DNA of 47,358 nt, from positions 1-47,358 of the IMG/VR virus record IMGVR_UViG_3300021963_000207. One strand, given 5' to 3'. How positions within the stretch are numbered: the first letter of the stretch is position 1; each line of letters opens with the position of its first letter. The notes under the pieces were generated by a model. It made no database searches and was not told the origin of the DNA. It worked only from the letters and a program-made list of their open reading frames with translations. The stretch comes from a virus. Shown here piece by piece: positions 19,062 through 26,901 of the stretch. The translations under genes were made by a program, and so were the position numbers.

Positions 19062-19397
19062 TTATCTATCGAAGCAATTCATATTATATTCTGTAGGTTT
19101 TAAGAAATTTATGACATGTAAAAGGGCTAAATCTGGCTTAGAATTTCCGCAGGTAAAAACGTCTAATGCGGCATTTCCATCTTCTGGCCACGTATGAATT
19201 GAAATATGGCTTTCTGATAGTAAAGCTACTATAGTAACTCCCTGAGGATTAAATTTATGAGATGAAATTTCAAGTAGTGTTGCGCCAGCAACGTCAATAG
19301 ATTCTTTAATAATAGCAATTAAACTTTTTTCATTATCTAAAATAGAGTGATCGCAGCCATATAATTCTGCAACACAATGCTTTCCTAAATTTTTCAA
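19062..19397 (-). CDS. speD: S-adenosylmethionine decarboxylase proenzyme
   Basis: The enzyme decarboxylates S-adenosylmethionine to supply aminopropyl groups for spermidine synthesis. This is the short (111-aa) bacterial/archaeal class that self-cleaves to create a pyruvoyl cofactor. The cleavage motif LSESHISIHTWPE gives Glu62-Ser63, with His68 and Cys83 (DVFTCG) at the positions expected from the Thermotoga-type enzyme, so the proenzyme looks intact. The only usable in-frame start is TTG at 19397; an in-frame TAA lies upstream inside the late promoter, and no clear Shine-Dalgarno is visible. A TATAAATA late box sits 25 bases before the start and a sigma70-type promoter lies beyond tRNA-Leu, so both early and late expression are possible. 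It is known in some cyanophages as an auxiliary metabolic gene. Confidence 0.93.
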   Translation of the reverse strand: MKNLGKHCVAELYGCDHSILDNEKSLIAIIKESIDVAGATLLEISSHKFNPQGVTIVALLSESHISIHTWPEDGNAALDVFTCGNSKPDLALLHVINFLKPTEYNMNCFDR

Positions 19398-19422
19398 CTT
19401 GGTGCTAGTATAAACGATAACT

Positions 19423-19430
19423 TATTTATA
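19423..19430 (-). promoter_or_regulatory. T4-type late promoter for speD, touching tRNA-Leu 3' end
   Basis: An exact TATAAATA on the minus strand. Its first two bases are the last acceptor-stem base and the discriminator of tRNA-Leu. The speD TTG start follows 25 bases later. Confidence 0.7.
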
Positions 19431-19512
19431 GGGACGGGGGGACTTGAACCCCCACGGGCTTGCGCCCAACAGATTTTAAGTCTGGTGTGTCTACCACTTC
19501 CACCACATCCCC
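19429..19512 (-). tRNA. tRNA-Leu (anticodon TAA)
   Basis: An 84-base class II tRNA folds with acceptor GGGGATG pairing to CGTCCCT (allowing two G-U pairs), D arm GTGGTGG...TAGACAC, anticodon stem CCAGA/TCTGT around loop CTTAAAA (anticodon TAA), a long variable arm TTGGGCGCAAGCCC, and T arm GGGGG-TTCAAGT-CCCCC. No CCA is encoded. It reads UUA/UUG, a frequent codon class in this AT-rich phage. It lies between a sigma70-type promoter and speD. Confidence 0.95.
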
Positions 19513-19525
19513 GTGGTATGAGACA

Positions 19526-19554
19526 ATCATAGCATAGCTTGCTGAGATTGTCAA
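19526..19554 (-). promoter_or_regulatory. Sigma70-type promoter between the two tRNAs
   Basis: The minus strand has TTGACA (19549-19554), a 17-base spacer ending TGC, and TATGAT (19526-19531). This extended -10 layout recurs in the window. It would transcribe tRNA-Leu and then speD. Confidence 0.75.
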
Positions 19555-19555
19555 G

Positions 19556-19628
19556 TGCAGGTTGTGGGGATCGAACCCACCTTGGCCGCTTTATGAGAAC
19601 GGTGCTTTCGCCAGAGAGCTAAACCTGC
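19556..19628 (-). tRNA. tRNA-Met (anticodon CAT)
   Basis: A 73-base tRNA has acceptor GCAGGTT/AACCTGC, a short D stem GCT/AGC, anticodon stem CCGTT/AGCGG with loop CTCATAA (anticodon CAT), variable loop CCAAG, T arm GTGGG-TTCGATC-CCCAC and discriminator A. It could be elongator Met, or Ile-type if the C is lysidine-modified by the host. The G1-C72 pair and lack of three G-C pairs flanking the anticodon argue against an initiator. No CCA is encoded. Confidence 0.92.
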
Positions 19629-19629
19629 A

Positions 19630-19654
19630 AAAATCCTATCGTTGTTAGGATTTT
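19630..19654 (-). terminator. Hairpin between the 61-aa gene and tRNA-Met
   Basis: A 9-bp perfect stem (AAAATCCTA/TAGGATTTT) with a 7-base loop is followed on the minus strand by one further T before tRNA-Met. It could be a weak terminator or a processing signal that separates mRNA from tRNA. Confidence 0.4.
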
Positions 19655-19664
19655 ATAACTCTAT

Positions 19665-19850
19665 TTAATATGTGTATGTAATCATATCTTCAGATAGTGT
19701 TTTGTTGATGAACATACACATGTTTGTAAATTGCTCAGAATCTGAATCATCTACACACATATATTCGCCATCATCTCCATGAAGATGGATTTTTCGGGAT
19801 AACATATCAACTTCTACATGACTTAATGTAGAATTTTCTCGGATGTTCAT
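19665..19850 (-). CDS. Hypothetical small acidic protein (61 aa)
   Basis: I do not recognise this protein. The ATG at 19850 (MNIRENSTLSHVEVDMLSRK) is preferred over an in-frame TTG two codons earlier. The protein is acidic with a central HLHGDDGEYMCVDDSDSEQF segment and no transmembrane stretch. It is the first gene after the promoter at 19873-19901 and heads the tRNA/speD cluster, so early expression is expected. Confidence 0.6.
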   Translation of the reverse strand: MNIRENSTLSHVEVDMLSRKIHLHGDDGEYMCVDDSDSEQFTNMCMFINKTLSEDMITYTY

Positions 19851-19872
19851 GGGCAAAACCTACTGACAATAT

Positions 19873-19901
19873 ATTGTAGCACACCTTGCCTGAGCTGTCA
19901 A
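19873..19901 (-). promoter_or_regulatory. Sigma70-type promoter upstream of the 61-aa gene and tRNAs
   Basis: TTGACA (19896-19901), a 17-base spacer ending TGC, and TACAAT (19873-19878) on the minus strand. The -35 box is flanked by an inverted repeat, GAGCT-TGAC-AGCTC. It lies in the gap between the end of gp5 and the 61-aa gene. Confidence 0.8.
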
Positions 19902-19911
19902 GCTCTTAATA

Positions 19912-22365
19912 TTATGTATCAAAGATTGCTGGTCCCTCTCTAAATGCTAATGCTGCAGAAATATCTAGCATTACACCTTCAATACTTTTAGTGCATAATC
20001 CAGTTGTGTTTGTAAACATTGCACCAGTAACAGTTTCTAAATTTGTAGATAATTTATTTTTAGATGTTGCTCCGACAGTTGTATCGTTATCAATTCCCAA
20101 TCGAGTAACAGTATTAGTTCCCATAATTGATGTATTATATAATCCACCTTTCCAAACATTTTCTGCAGTTGCTTGAAATTTGCTGGATAGCCCAGTGCCA
20201 ATATCAGTATTTGTGCCTGCACGTAAATTAGTTCTATTTCCTCCAATTAAACAGAATTTATTTAATCCAATAAATTTATTTTCATATAACGAAAACAAAT
20301 TCCAAGACCCTGTACATAAATGATTTTGTTCGGTGCAAAAAGTACTAAAAGTTGGAGAAAACAAATCAAGTTGTCCAGAAGCACTTAAACCTAACTTTGA
20401 AGCTGCCAGAGCTAATCCATTAGATGCACTCAATTTAGAATTATTTTTATAAATTGTTTCGTGCTCTCCATAATATGTAACTTTGCTTTCCCTACTAACT
20501 GAAAGATTATACTGACCTCTAACTTCTAAATGATAATTGCCGCCAACTTGTAAGTGATAGTCTCCTTTAGTTTTAATATATGCGTCACCCATAATGGTAA
20601 CTTGTTGTTTGCCAAATGTAACTTCTGTTTTATTGTTGCTATTTGTTACACGAATATTTCCATCATCATCTACTTGAAACCCAGTTCTACTTCCAGCAGC
20701 TTCAATAACGAGCCTATTATTATGTGGAGTATCATCCATAACAATAATATGCCCTGCTTCAGAAGCCTGAACATTAACTTTTGAATATTCAGGGTTCCAT
20801 TTACCTGCAATATTACTTGTCACTTTAAAATTAAATGGGTTGCAATTGTTTCCAGTTAAAGCGCAGTCATCCCAATCAATTTGCAAAATAGAATCAGTAG
20901 TTTTATTGCAACCAATTCCAAGTAAATTTAAAATAAATGCCACAATATTACCAACATTGGATAGTAAATTTGCATTTACCATTCCATCGGAATCAAATAA
21001 ATCTCCCATCTTTCCGATATCGCCAATACCTTCAATTAAATCTATAATTCCACTAATAGCACTTGCAATTTCTGTGCCAATTGAAACAATTTCAAATATA
21101 GACCCAAAAATATTATTGATACATTCTTCGGCAAAGTCTATATATGAATCTGCCATATCAAGTAATTGCTGAGTCATTTTGTCAACAAAAGTTTTGATAA
21201 AACCTTCAACGCCATTCATAAGAGCATCAACTAAAGCTTGGTCTATTGTGCAAGAAATACTATTTAAAATTGCAACTATAACTTCTGTTAAAGTTTTTAC
21301 AAAATATGGAACTGGACTACTGGCAGACAAACCAATATCGTTTAAAATTCTAGTTATTTCTTGCATTAACCAAGATTTAAGTTGATTCACAACATACCAA
21401 ATTAAATTTCTAATAACATTAATACATTGTTTAATTGCATTTTCTGTATTAACTAATTTGTGTGTAAATTTTCCATACAGTTCAAGTCCACTTTTAGTTG
21501 TCTTCTTTTCTACATATTTTACTTTAGCATTTTTCAAATGTGCTGCGGGCTTAGTTCCTTCTGCACCTCGTTTTACATTTATTAATGATTTTTCATTCTT
21601 ACCATTGTATAAAATAACTTCATTTCCGATGATAATTTTTCCAATAGGAGGAAATGAATTTACATCAGATACTGTGATAAACTGCTCTTCTATTGAAAGA
21701 TCTCTTGTTAATTTTGGATTTTTAGAATTAGGTTGATATATAATTCCTGTTTTAAATATATTTCCAAGTCCTTCTATACACCTTTTAATATCTTCTGCTA
21801 ATGTTTTTGCTGGTCCATCCTTTCCATCTGCAATAGATGTTGATCCCATATTTCCAGATGGGTTTGAAGGTGATGCTGGCAATGAAGCAGCAGCTACAGA
21901 ATCTGATGCCAACCCTTCCGCATCATTTGTTCTTTCTGCATCCTGAGGTTGACCAGTGCTACTTTCATTTACACTAGTTATATTTACTGCACCAGGATTA
22001 TTTACTTGCGATTGCGTATCGGGTATAGCCACATTTTTAATTTGACTATAAAAAGATCCCATCACCACAGGTTGCTGGCAATCTGGATAGTCTAGAAAAA
22101 ACCCCATTACAAAACTTCCAGGTTTCAATCCTGTGTTGGCAGAATTGCCTACTCCACTTGTTGCTGCATTTGTGGTTGGTTGAAGAACCAAAGCCCAGGG
22201 AAGATTTTCTGGCTTTTCAAATGGATCATGAAAGCCAAGAATTTTAACACGAACTCTACCTAACTTAGCATCTCTATCGTCAGCATTCTCTACTGTTCCA
22301 AGCCACCAAGTAAAATCATTATTTCCAAGAAAAGCAGAGCTTTGTAATGTAGGATTTATAGACAT
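19912..22365 (-). CDS. 5: Baseplate hub / spike protein gp5-like (no lysozyme domain seen)
   Basis: In T4, gp5 forms the central spike under gp27. Here residues ~18-110 form the OB-fold (WWLGTVENADDRDAKLGRVRVKILGFH...SFVMGFFLDYPDCQQPVVMGSF), as in gp5/VgrG spikes. Residues ~230-290 contain a small domain of the type IG.E.ilYng...l..vkRG..GT...H. Residues ~325-460 are long hydrophobic helices. From ~560 there is a repetitive beta-helix (KTKGDYHLQVGGNYHLEVRG). I see no T4-lysozyme-like catalytic domain between OB-fold and helix, unlike T4. The 817-aa length exceeds T4 gp5 (575 aa). It follows the 71-aa gene by three bases within the hub operon. Confidence 0.85.
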   Translation of the reverse strand: MSINPTLQSSAFLGNNDFTWWLGTVENADDRDAKLGRVRVKILGFHDPFEKPENLPWALVLQPTTNAATSGVGNSANTGLKPGSFVMGFFLDYPDCQQPVVMGSFYSQIKNVAIPDTQSQVNNPGAVNITSVNESSTGQPQDAERTNDAEGLASDSVAAASLPASPSNPSGNMGSTSIADGKDGPAKTLAEDIKRCIEGLGNIFKTGIIYQPNSKNPKLTRDLSIEEQFITVSDVNSFPPIGKIIIGNEVILYNGKNEKSLINVKRGAEGTKPAAHLKNAKVKYVEKKTTKSGLELYGKFTHKLVNTENAIKQCINVIRNLIWYVVNQLKSWLMQEITRILNDIGLSASSPVPYFVKTLTEVIVAILNSISCTIDQALVDALMNGVEGFIKTFVDKMTQQLLDMADSYIDFAEECINNIFGSIFEIVSIGTEIASAISGIIDLIEGIGDIGKMGDLFDSDGMVNANLLSNVGNIVAFILNLLGIGCNKTTDSILQIDWDDCALTGNNCNPFNFKVTSNIAGKWNPEYSKVNVQASEAGHIIVMDDTPHNNRLVIEAAGSRTGFQVDDDGNIRVTNSNNKTEVTFGKQQVTIMGDAYIKTKGDYHLQVGGNYHLEVRGQYNLSVSRESKVTYYGEHETIYKNNSKLSASNGLALAASKLGLSASGQLDLFSPTFSTFCTEQNHLCTGSWNLFSLYENKFIGLNKFCLIGGNRTNLRAGTNTDIGTGLSSKFQATAENVWKGGLYNTSIMGTNTVTRLGIDNDTTVGATSKNKLSTNLETVTGAMFTNTTGLCTKSIEGVMLDISAALAFREGPAIFDT

Positions 22366-22368
22366 CTA

Positions 22369-22584
22369 TTATACTTCGTAAATTCGGCATTCTGATGCGT
22401 CTGGATTTTCATCACAAAATAACTCAAATGCAGTTGGATTTTCAATTTTTTCTGGATGATTGGCTTTATATTGCAATAAAGAATTTAGTTCTTCTTCTAG
22501 AAAACGACGACGTTGTGAACTAGTACCAGGATCATCAATTTGATTGCGATTACTTTTTATGTGACCATCTAATGTGTTGTCCAT
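22369..22584 (-). CDS. Conserved small protein between gp5 and hub (71 aa)
   Basis: No function is recognised. The N-terminal half is basic/polar with a helix-forming stretch (SSQRRRFLEEELNSLLQYKANHPE); the end carries two cysteines in FELFCDENPDASECRIYEV. I recall similar small proteins beside gp5 in other T4-like cyanophages, unsearched. The ATG directly abuts the stop of the gp27-like gene, which suggests translational coupling and a role in hub assembly (inference). Confidence 0.65.
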   Translation of the reverse strand: MDNTLDGHIKSNRNQIDDPGTSSQRRRFLEEELNSLLQYKANHPEKIENPTAFELFCDENPDASECRIYEV

Positions 22585-23937
22585 TTAGAATGTTTCTCCA
22601 GTTTCTACTTTTATGTTCTTTATGTTATTTCCACCAAACGAATCTCTAGTTAATGTTGCTATGGTTCTCAATTCAGTTCTATTTAGTATAGTATGCTTGA
22701 TAGAATGTACTAAGTATCTTCCACTTATTCTTTTATCTTCAACAATTTTATTAGACTTATCTCTTTTTGGAGATGGAATAGATATATCAATTACATTTCC
22801 TGCTCGCAATTTCAAATCTCCTGGTATAGAAATTTCTAACTTATTATATTCTAAAAAATAATATCTGTAAATACTTTTTTCATAATTTTTATTAACTTCA
22901 TCTATATTTTTTTTGTTTTCTATTCCTTCGGAATCCAATTCCTTCCAATTAAATGTAGATATTGTTGTTGGTCTATAAATTAATCTTGTTGGTCTGGCCA
23001 GTAAATTATCTGGATCTGTTTTATCTTCTTTCACAACTGGAAATGGTTTCATTTTGTTTAAATGAGTCATATTGTCCCAGTATTCAGAAGCATTTGTTAT
23101 TGTGTTGCTATAACTTCTATTATTAATGTCAATATAAATTGAATTATGACAGAATCCTCCATTACGTAAATCTTCAAAAATATCGAAAGCTTTGGGGGAT
23201 GAATAATTTATAATCCTGTAGTTATTTACATCAGTTTTTGAAGAACTTGTGTTGCCTTGAACGAAAGTATATTTTGTGTTTTTATTTGGGTATGGTTCTG
23301 TATTAAATAATACATCAATTGATTTAAAATTAAATCCGTCTAAAGTTTCATAGAATAAATATCCAATTGAATTTTGATATTTTGATGGTACTGCTCTACG
23401 AGACATCCATATTGCTGTATCAAATAATCTCCAATTTGGAACATACATATCAAAATCATATAAAGTTGGATCTATATGATTTTCAAATTTTTTATTACTA
23501 ATTAATTTAATTTTTTCTTTCAAAAAATCCTCTGCTTTTTTTCCATCAACTCTTTCACGTAATCTAGTATATTCATTCATCAAAGCTTCCTTGCTAACAC
23601 TATGTACAACATATACTTGATTTTTTTCTTGCATCACTCTACCATCAATTTTATGAATATAAAAATTTAAATTGTAATTTGCATATGCTGTGGATACAAT
23701 AATCTGAATTCTTTCCTGTCCAACTAATGGAAGTTCTCCAATTAAATTATTCCCAATATCTTGTATAACTAATTGACAATATAAACTAGTAGAAATTACA
23801 CTTTCATATAAACTAATTTCTTGAACTAACTCCTTTATTTCAAGAAATTTTCTTCCTCCAGTTAAATTTGCATCGTCATGCATAGGATATAGTCTTACTT
23901 CTTTTAAAGAAAAATCTCCAGCAAATTGTTGTTTCAT
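22585..23937 (-). CDS. 27: Baseplate hub protein, gp27-like
   Basis: The 450-residue protein has the layout of T4 gp27, the trimeric torus that holds the gp5 spike. An N-terminal beta domain contains LPLVGQERIQIIVST and NFYIHKIDGRVMQ. A helical DGKKAEDFLKEKI segment follows, then VPNWRLFDTAIWMSRRA and SIGYLFYETLDGFNFKSIDVL, and a second beta domain ends with LRAGNVIDISIPS...SGRYLVHSIKHTI. It is longer than T4 gp27 (391 aa) and the assignment rests on these motifs and on its position beside gp5. The start overlaps the stop of the 987-aa gene by one base (TAATG). Confidence 0.75.
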   Translation of the reverse strand: MKQQFAGDFSLKEVRLYPMHDDANLTGGRKFLEIKELVQEISLYESVISTSLYCQLVIQDIGNNLIGELPLVGQERIQIIVSTAYANYNLNFYIHKIDGRVMQEKNQVYVVHSVSKEALMNEYTRLRERVDGKKAEDFLKEKIKLISNKKFENHIDPTLYDFDMYVPNWRLFDTAIWMSRRAVPSKYQNSIGYLFYETLDGFNFKSIDVLFNTEPYPNKNTKYTFVQGNTSSSKTDVNNYRIINYSSPKAFDIFEDLRNGGFCHNSIYIDINNRSYSNTITNASEYWDNMTHLNKMKPFPVVKEDKTDPDNLLARPTRLIYRPTTISTFNWKELDSEGIENKKNIDEVNKNYEKSIYRYYFLEYNKLEISIPGDLKLRAGNVIDISIPSPKRDKSNKIVEDKRISGRYLVHSIKHTILNRTELRTIATLTRDSFGGNNIKNIKVETGETF

Positions 23938-26900
23938 TATAGTCTACGCTGTGATGAGTAAGATGAACTATCTATTTGTGAAAATGAACCTAATGAATAA
24001 TCTGTCTGTGGCATAGTATATACTAAGTTCATACTAGATACCATCGTAACTTGCTTAGGTATAATATATGTATCTGAAACTAATGGTTGCATTTTAGATG
24101 CTTGAACAAAATTCATACTCTTAGATGCCAATGCAGTAGAATCAATTTTTGGCGCTGATGGGTTTAACATCTCAGCAAGTTTTGCAAGTTGTGGTGCTAT
24201 ATCAGCCCAAGTAGGTGCAGACTCTTCGGGGGCAGACTCCGAACCTGGAGTGGGATTTTGTAAAGAGTCTTGACCAGAATCTTGAATTGGAGCACCTGAT
24301 AACAAACTTCTAACTTGTTGATAATTTAAAAATTCATTCTGTTCTCTATCTTTTACAAATCCAACATGAACATGAGGAACATCATTTGCAACTCCAGACA
24401 ACCCAAGAAAATCGCCAGCATTAATTTTTATTCCAGACTTGTTTGCAACTGAACTACTTAACTGATATAAATGAGTTGCATAGAAGTAATTAACTTGCTT
24501 TCCAGAAAATGTAAATGGTTTATCTAACTTAATACGAACACTATGTTGATCTTGCTTTCCAGGCATGTTTGGATTTGCATCCTGACCCATCTGGCGAACA
24601 TGACCTTTTTCTGCATATTCTAGTATTCCAGAAACAGGAGATACAACTCTAGATCCTATCGGAGTTAAAATATCAAGTCCAGTATCTGCAGCATATCCAC
24701 CTTTATTTGTAGCAATGTTTTGTGAAGGAATTGGATTTACTACACCTCCAGTTTGCATAGCTTTGTATTTTTCAACATTCGAATTATATCTTGATAGGAA
24801 CCCTCTACTATGAACATTCTCCTGAGTTCCTCCAGGTAATGATGGCCAAGTTCCCCTCAACTTTGCGGATGCTTTCAATGGATCTTGCTGAGCATCTTTA
24901 ACTAATTGAGCTTCACCTCCAGGATAAACACTTGCCATTAACATCCTGGCAATTTTTGTTTGATTTTCTTGATTAAATTTGTCTGTGTCTGGATTCAATC
25001 CTGCATCTCTAGCTCTGCTTAAAATAAACTGAGGCATCTGTTGCCATTTACCCATAGCACCAGATCCATTTTTTTGATCTGCAACTTGCAGTGCCTTTAT
25101 TCTAGCCTCTGCAATTGTCATGTTGCTTAGACCAGGAACATTAGTACTTGGATTTACAGAATCCCAACTACCTTCACCACCAGCAATTGCGTCAAGCATT
25201 GCTTTTACTTCTGGAGGCGCATCTCCAGGAAGCATTCCTCCCCCAGTGCCAGCTCCAGTATCATCACTAGGTCCAGGTCTACTAGTAGGAGAAGTGAAGT
25301 CCAAATTGATAATGTTATTCAAAATATCAGCGAGAATTTCACGCATACTATTGCCAGGATTATATCTCTCTTGCTTTTGGCTTTCCTTTTTCTGTAGTAC
25401 AGATAAGGGTAATCCAGCTCCAACAATTTTATTTAATTCTTCGCTGATATTTTCGTCTTCAGAGGTTCCTGCTTTTACATTTAAGTTGCCTGATTGCTTA
25501 GCAATATCTGATGTAAATGTATAATTATTTTTTCCAAACTGACGTGTGTATGGAGCTAGTAATTGCTGAGCAAATGGTCTAATTGATAATCCAATTGGAC
25601 CCATTGAAGATAGCAGTGCATCAATTCCTCCAATCATCGAAGATGCAATAATGCCAAACGGAGCACTCAATAAAGTACCATTATAAATGTGTCCCAGTGG
25701 GATAACTGCTTCAGGTCCAGCCTCACCAATCAAAGCTCTGGTTGGCTTGGTGACAATGCCACCAACAGCAAGTGCAGGTTCTTCTTTCTTCTGCCCACCA
25801 AATATAGACTTCAGCCACCCATATGCCATGTCGGCAATCCATTCTCCAATCAAATTACCAATAAATCCACCTACAGCAAGACCAGCAACCCCACCAATAG
25901 CGGTCCCTGCACCAGGAATAACACTACCAAGGAAAGACCCAAGCAATCCAAACAATATTCTTCCGAGCCATTCTCCTGCGATTGCACCTGCAAATCTGAC
26001 AGCAGATACATCCAGTGGGGTTCCCATTAATAAATTGACTCCAAGACCAATAAAAGGTCCTATAAATGGAATACGTTTTGCAACTGCAGTGGCAGTTTTT
26101 GCTACTGTAGTTTTTACCATCGCAGTTGCAGTTTTGAATCCAAGCTTAATTGCTAATGACTGAATTGCTTTTAATCCACCTTTTCCAAATACTTTTAATA
26201 TGACTCTTTGAATTGCCTGCCCAAGACCCTTTCGGAATATTTGAGGTGTTAATAATTTTTTAATGCCAGCAATAGCACCTTTGAAATCTCTGGAAGCTAA
26301 CGTTTTAAAAATTCTTGATATAATTCCAGCGTTTTTCTTTAGATCCTTTATTGCATTAAATGGATTAGACCATCTAAGCATTTTAGCTAATATAAAGAAT
26401 CCACCAAATATTTTAAATACCGCAAAGAGCCTTTGGATTGTAGTGCTATCTGGAGATACTAAATCTCCCAGACCACCAAGGACTCCCTCAACTCCAATAG
26501 TTGCAAAGAAATCTATAACTTTAAAGAATCCTTTAAAAAAATTAACAATTCCCTGCAATATTTTGACATTATTAGGATCTGCCATCCACAACAATGCTTT
26601 AATTTTTACAAGAGTTAAAAGTAAATCCATTAAGCTAGATGATGCTAATCTTTCTCCCTTTTTAGCTAATTTTCCTTTTAATGATTTTTGTTTCTTTTTT
26701 TCTTGTGCCTTTTCTCTATCTAATATTTGCTGCCTAGTTGCAAACTTATCTTTGGTCTGTTGAAATTTGTCTTCTAACTTTAATCTGTCCTTTTTGAATT
26801 TTAATAACTTTATCGAAGCACTACGAATTTTGGTAAGCTCAGTGAGACGCTTACCTGAATATAAAAATGCACTCGTTTTGATAGGAGTTAATGTCTGCAT
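23937..26900 (-). CDS. Tape-measure-like tail protein with lysozyme-like and M23-like domains
   Basis: The N-terminal ~85 residues are a charged coiled coil. Gly/Ala-rich hydrophobic segments follow (about 275-355). At ~379-402 is GGIVTKPTRALIGEAGPEAV, a motif common in phage tape-measure proteins. Residues ~560-690 resemble a lysozyme or transglycosylase fold (AIAGGEGSWDSVNPS, GSGAMGKWQQMP). Residues ~728-850 resemble a peptidase M23 domain (GLDILTPIGSRVVSPVSG, THLY, then HVHVGF), but the usual first metal-binding His appears as Asp (DTGLDI), so activity is uncertain. It probably sits in the tail lumen or hub and helps breach peptidoglycan. It lies one base from a paralogous gene and overlaps the gp27-like gene by one base. 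Confidence 0.78.
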   Translation of the reverse strand: MQTLTPIKTSAFLYSGKRLTELTKIRSASIKLLKFKKDRLKLEDKFQQTKDKFATRQQILDREKAQEKKKQKSLKGKLAKKGERLASSSLMDLLLTLVKIKALLWMADPNNVKILQGIVNFFKGFFKVIDFFATIGVEGVLGGLGDLVSPDSTTIQRLFAVFKIFGGFFILAKMLRWSNPFNAIKDLKKNAGIISRIFKTLASRDFKGAIAGIKKLLTPQIFRKGLGQAIQRVILKVFGKGGLKAIQSLAIKLGFKTATAMVKTTVAKTATAVAKRIPFIGPFIGLGVNLLMGTPLDVSAVRFAGAIAGEWLGRILFGLLGSFLGSVIPGAGTAIGGVAGLAVGGFIGNLIGEWIADMAYGWLKSIFGGQKKEEPALAVGGIVTKPTRALIGEAGPEAVIPLGHIYNGTLLSAPFGIIASSMIGGIDALLSSMGPIGLSIRPFAQQLLAPYTRQFGKNNYTFTSDIAKQSGNLNVKAGTSEDENISEELNKIVGAGLPLSVLQKKESQKQERYNPGNSMREILADILNNIINLDFTSPTSRPGPSDDTGAGTGGGMLPGDAPPEVKAMLDAIAGGEGSWDSVNPSTNVPGLSNMTIAEARIKALQVADQKNGSGAMGKWQQMPQFILSRARDAGLNPDTDKFNQENQTKIARMLMASVYPGGEAQLVKDAQQDPLKASAKLRGTWPSLPGGTQENVHSRGFLSRYNSNVEKYKAMQTGGVVNPIPSQNIATNKGGYAADTGLDILTPIGSRVVSPVSGILEYAEKGHVRQMGQDANPNMPGKQDQHSVRIKLDKPFTFSGKQVNYFYATHLYQLSSSVANKSGIKINAGDFLGLSGVANDVPHVHVGFVKDREQNEFLNYQQVRSLLSGAPIQDSGQDSLQNPTPGSESAPEESAPTWADIAPQLAKLAEMLNPSAPKIDSTALASKSMNFVQASKMQPLVSDTYIIPKQVTMVSSMNLVYTMPQTDYSLGSFSQIDSSSYSSQRRL

Positions 26901-26901
26901 T

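Noticed and set aside
25687-26763. Long plus-strand frames opposite the tape-measure-like gene
   Set aside because: They are antisense shadows of a strongly supported minus-strand protein, have low-complexity Pro/Ser/Ile-rich products and no plausible ribosome binding sites.
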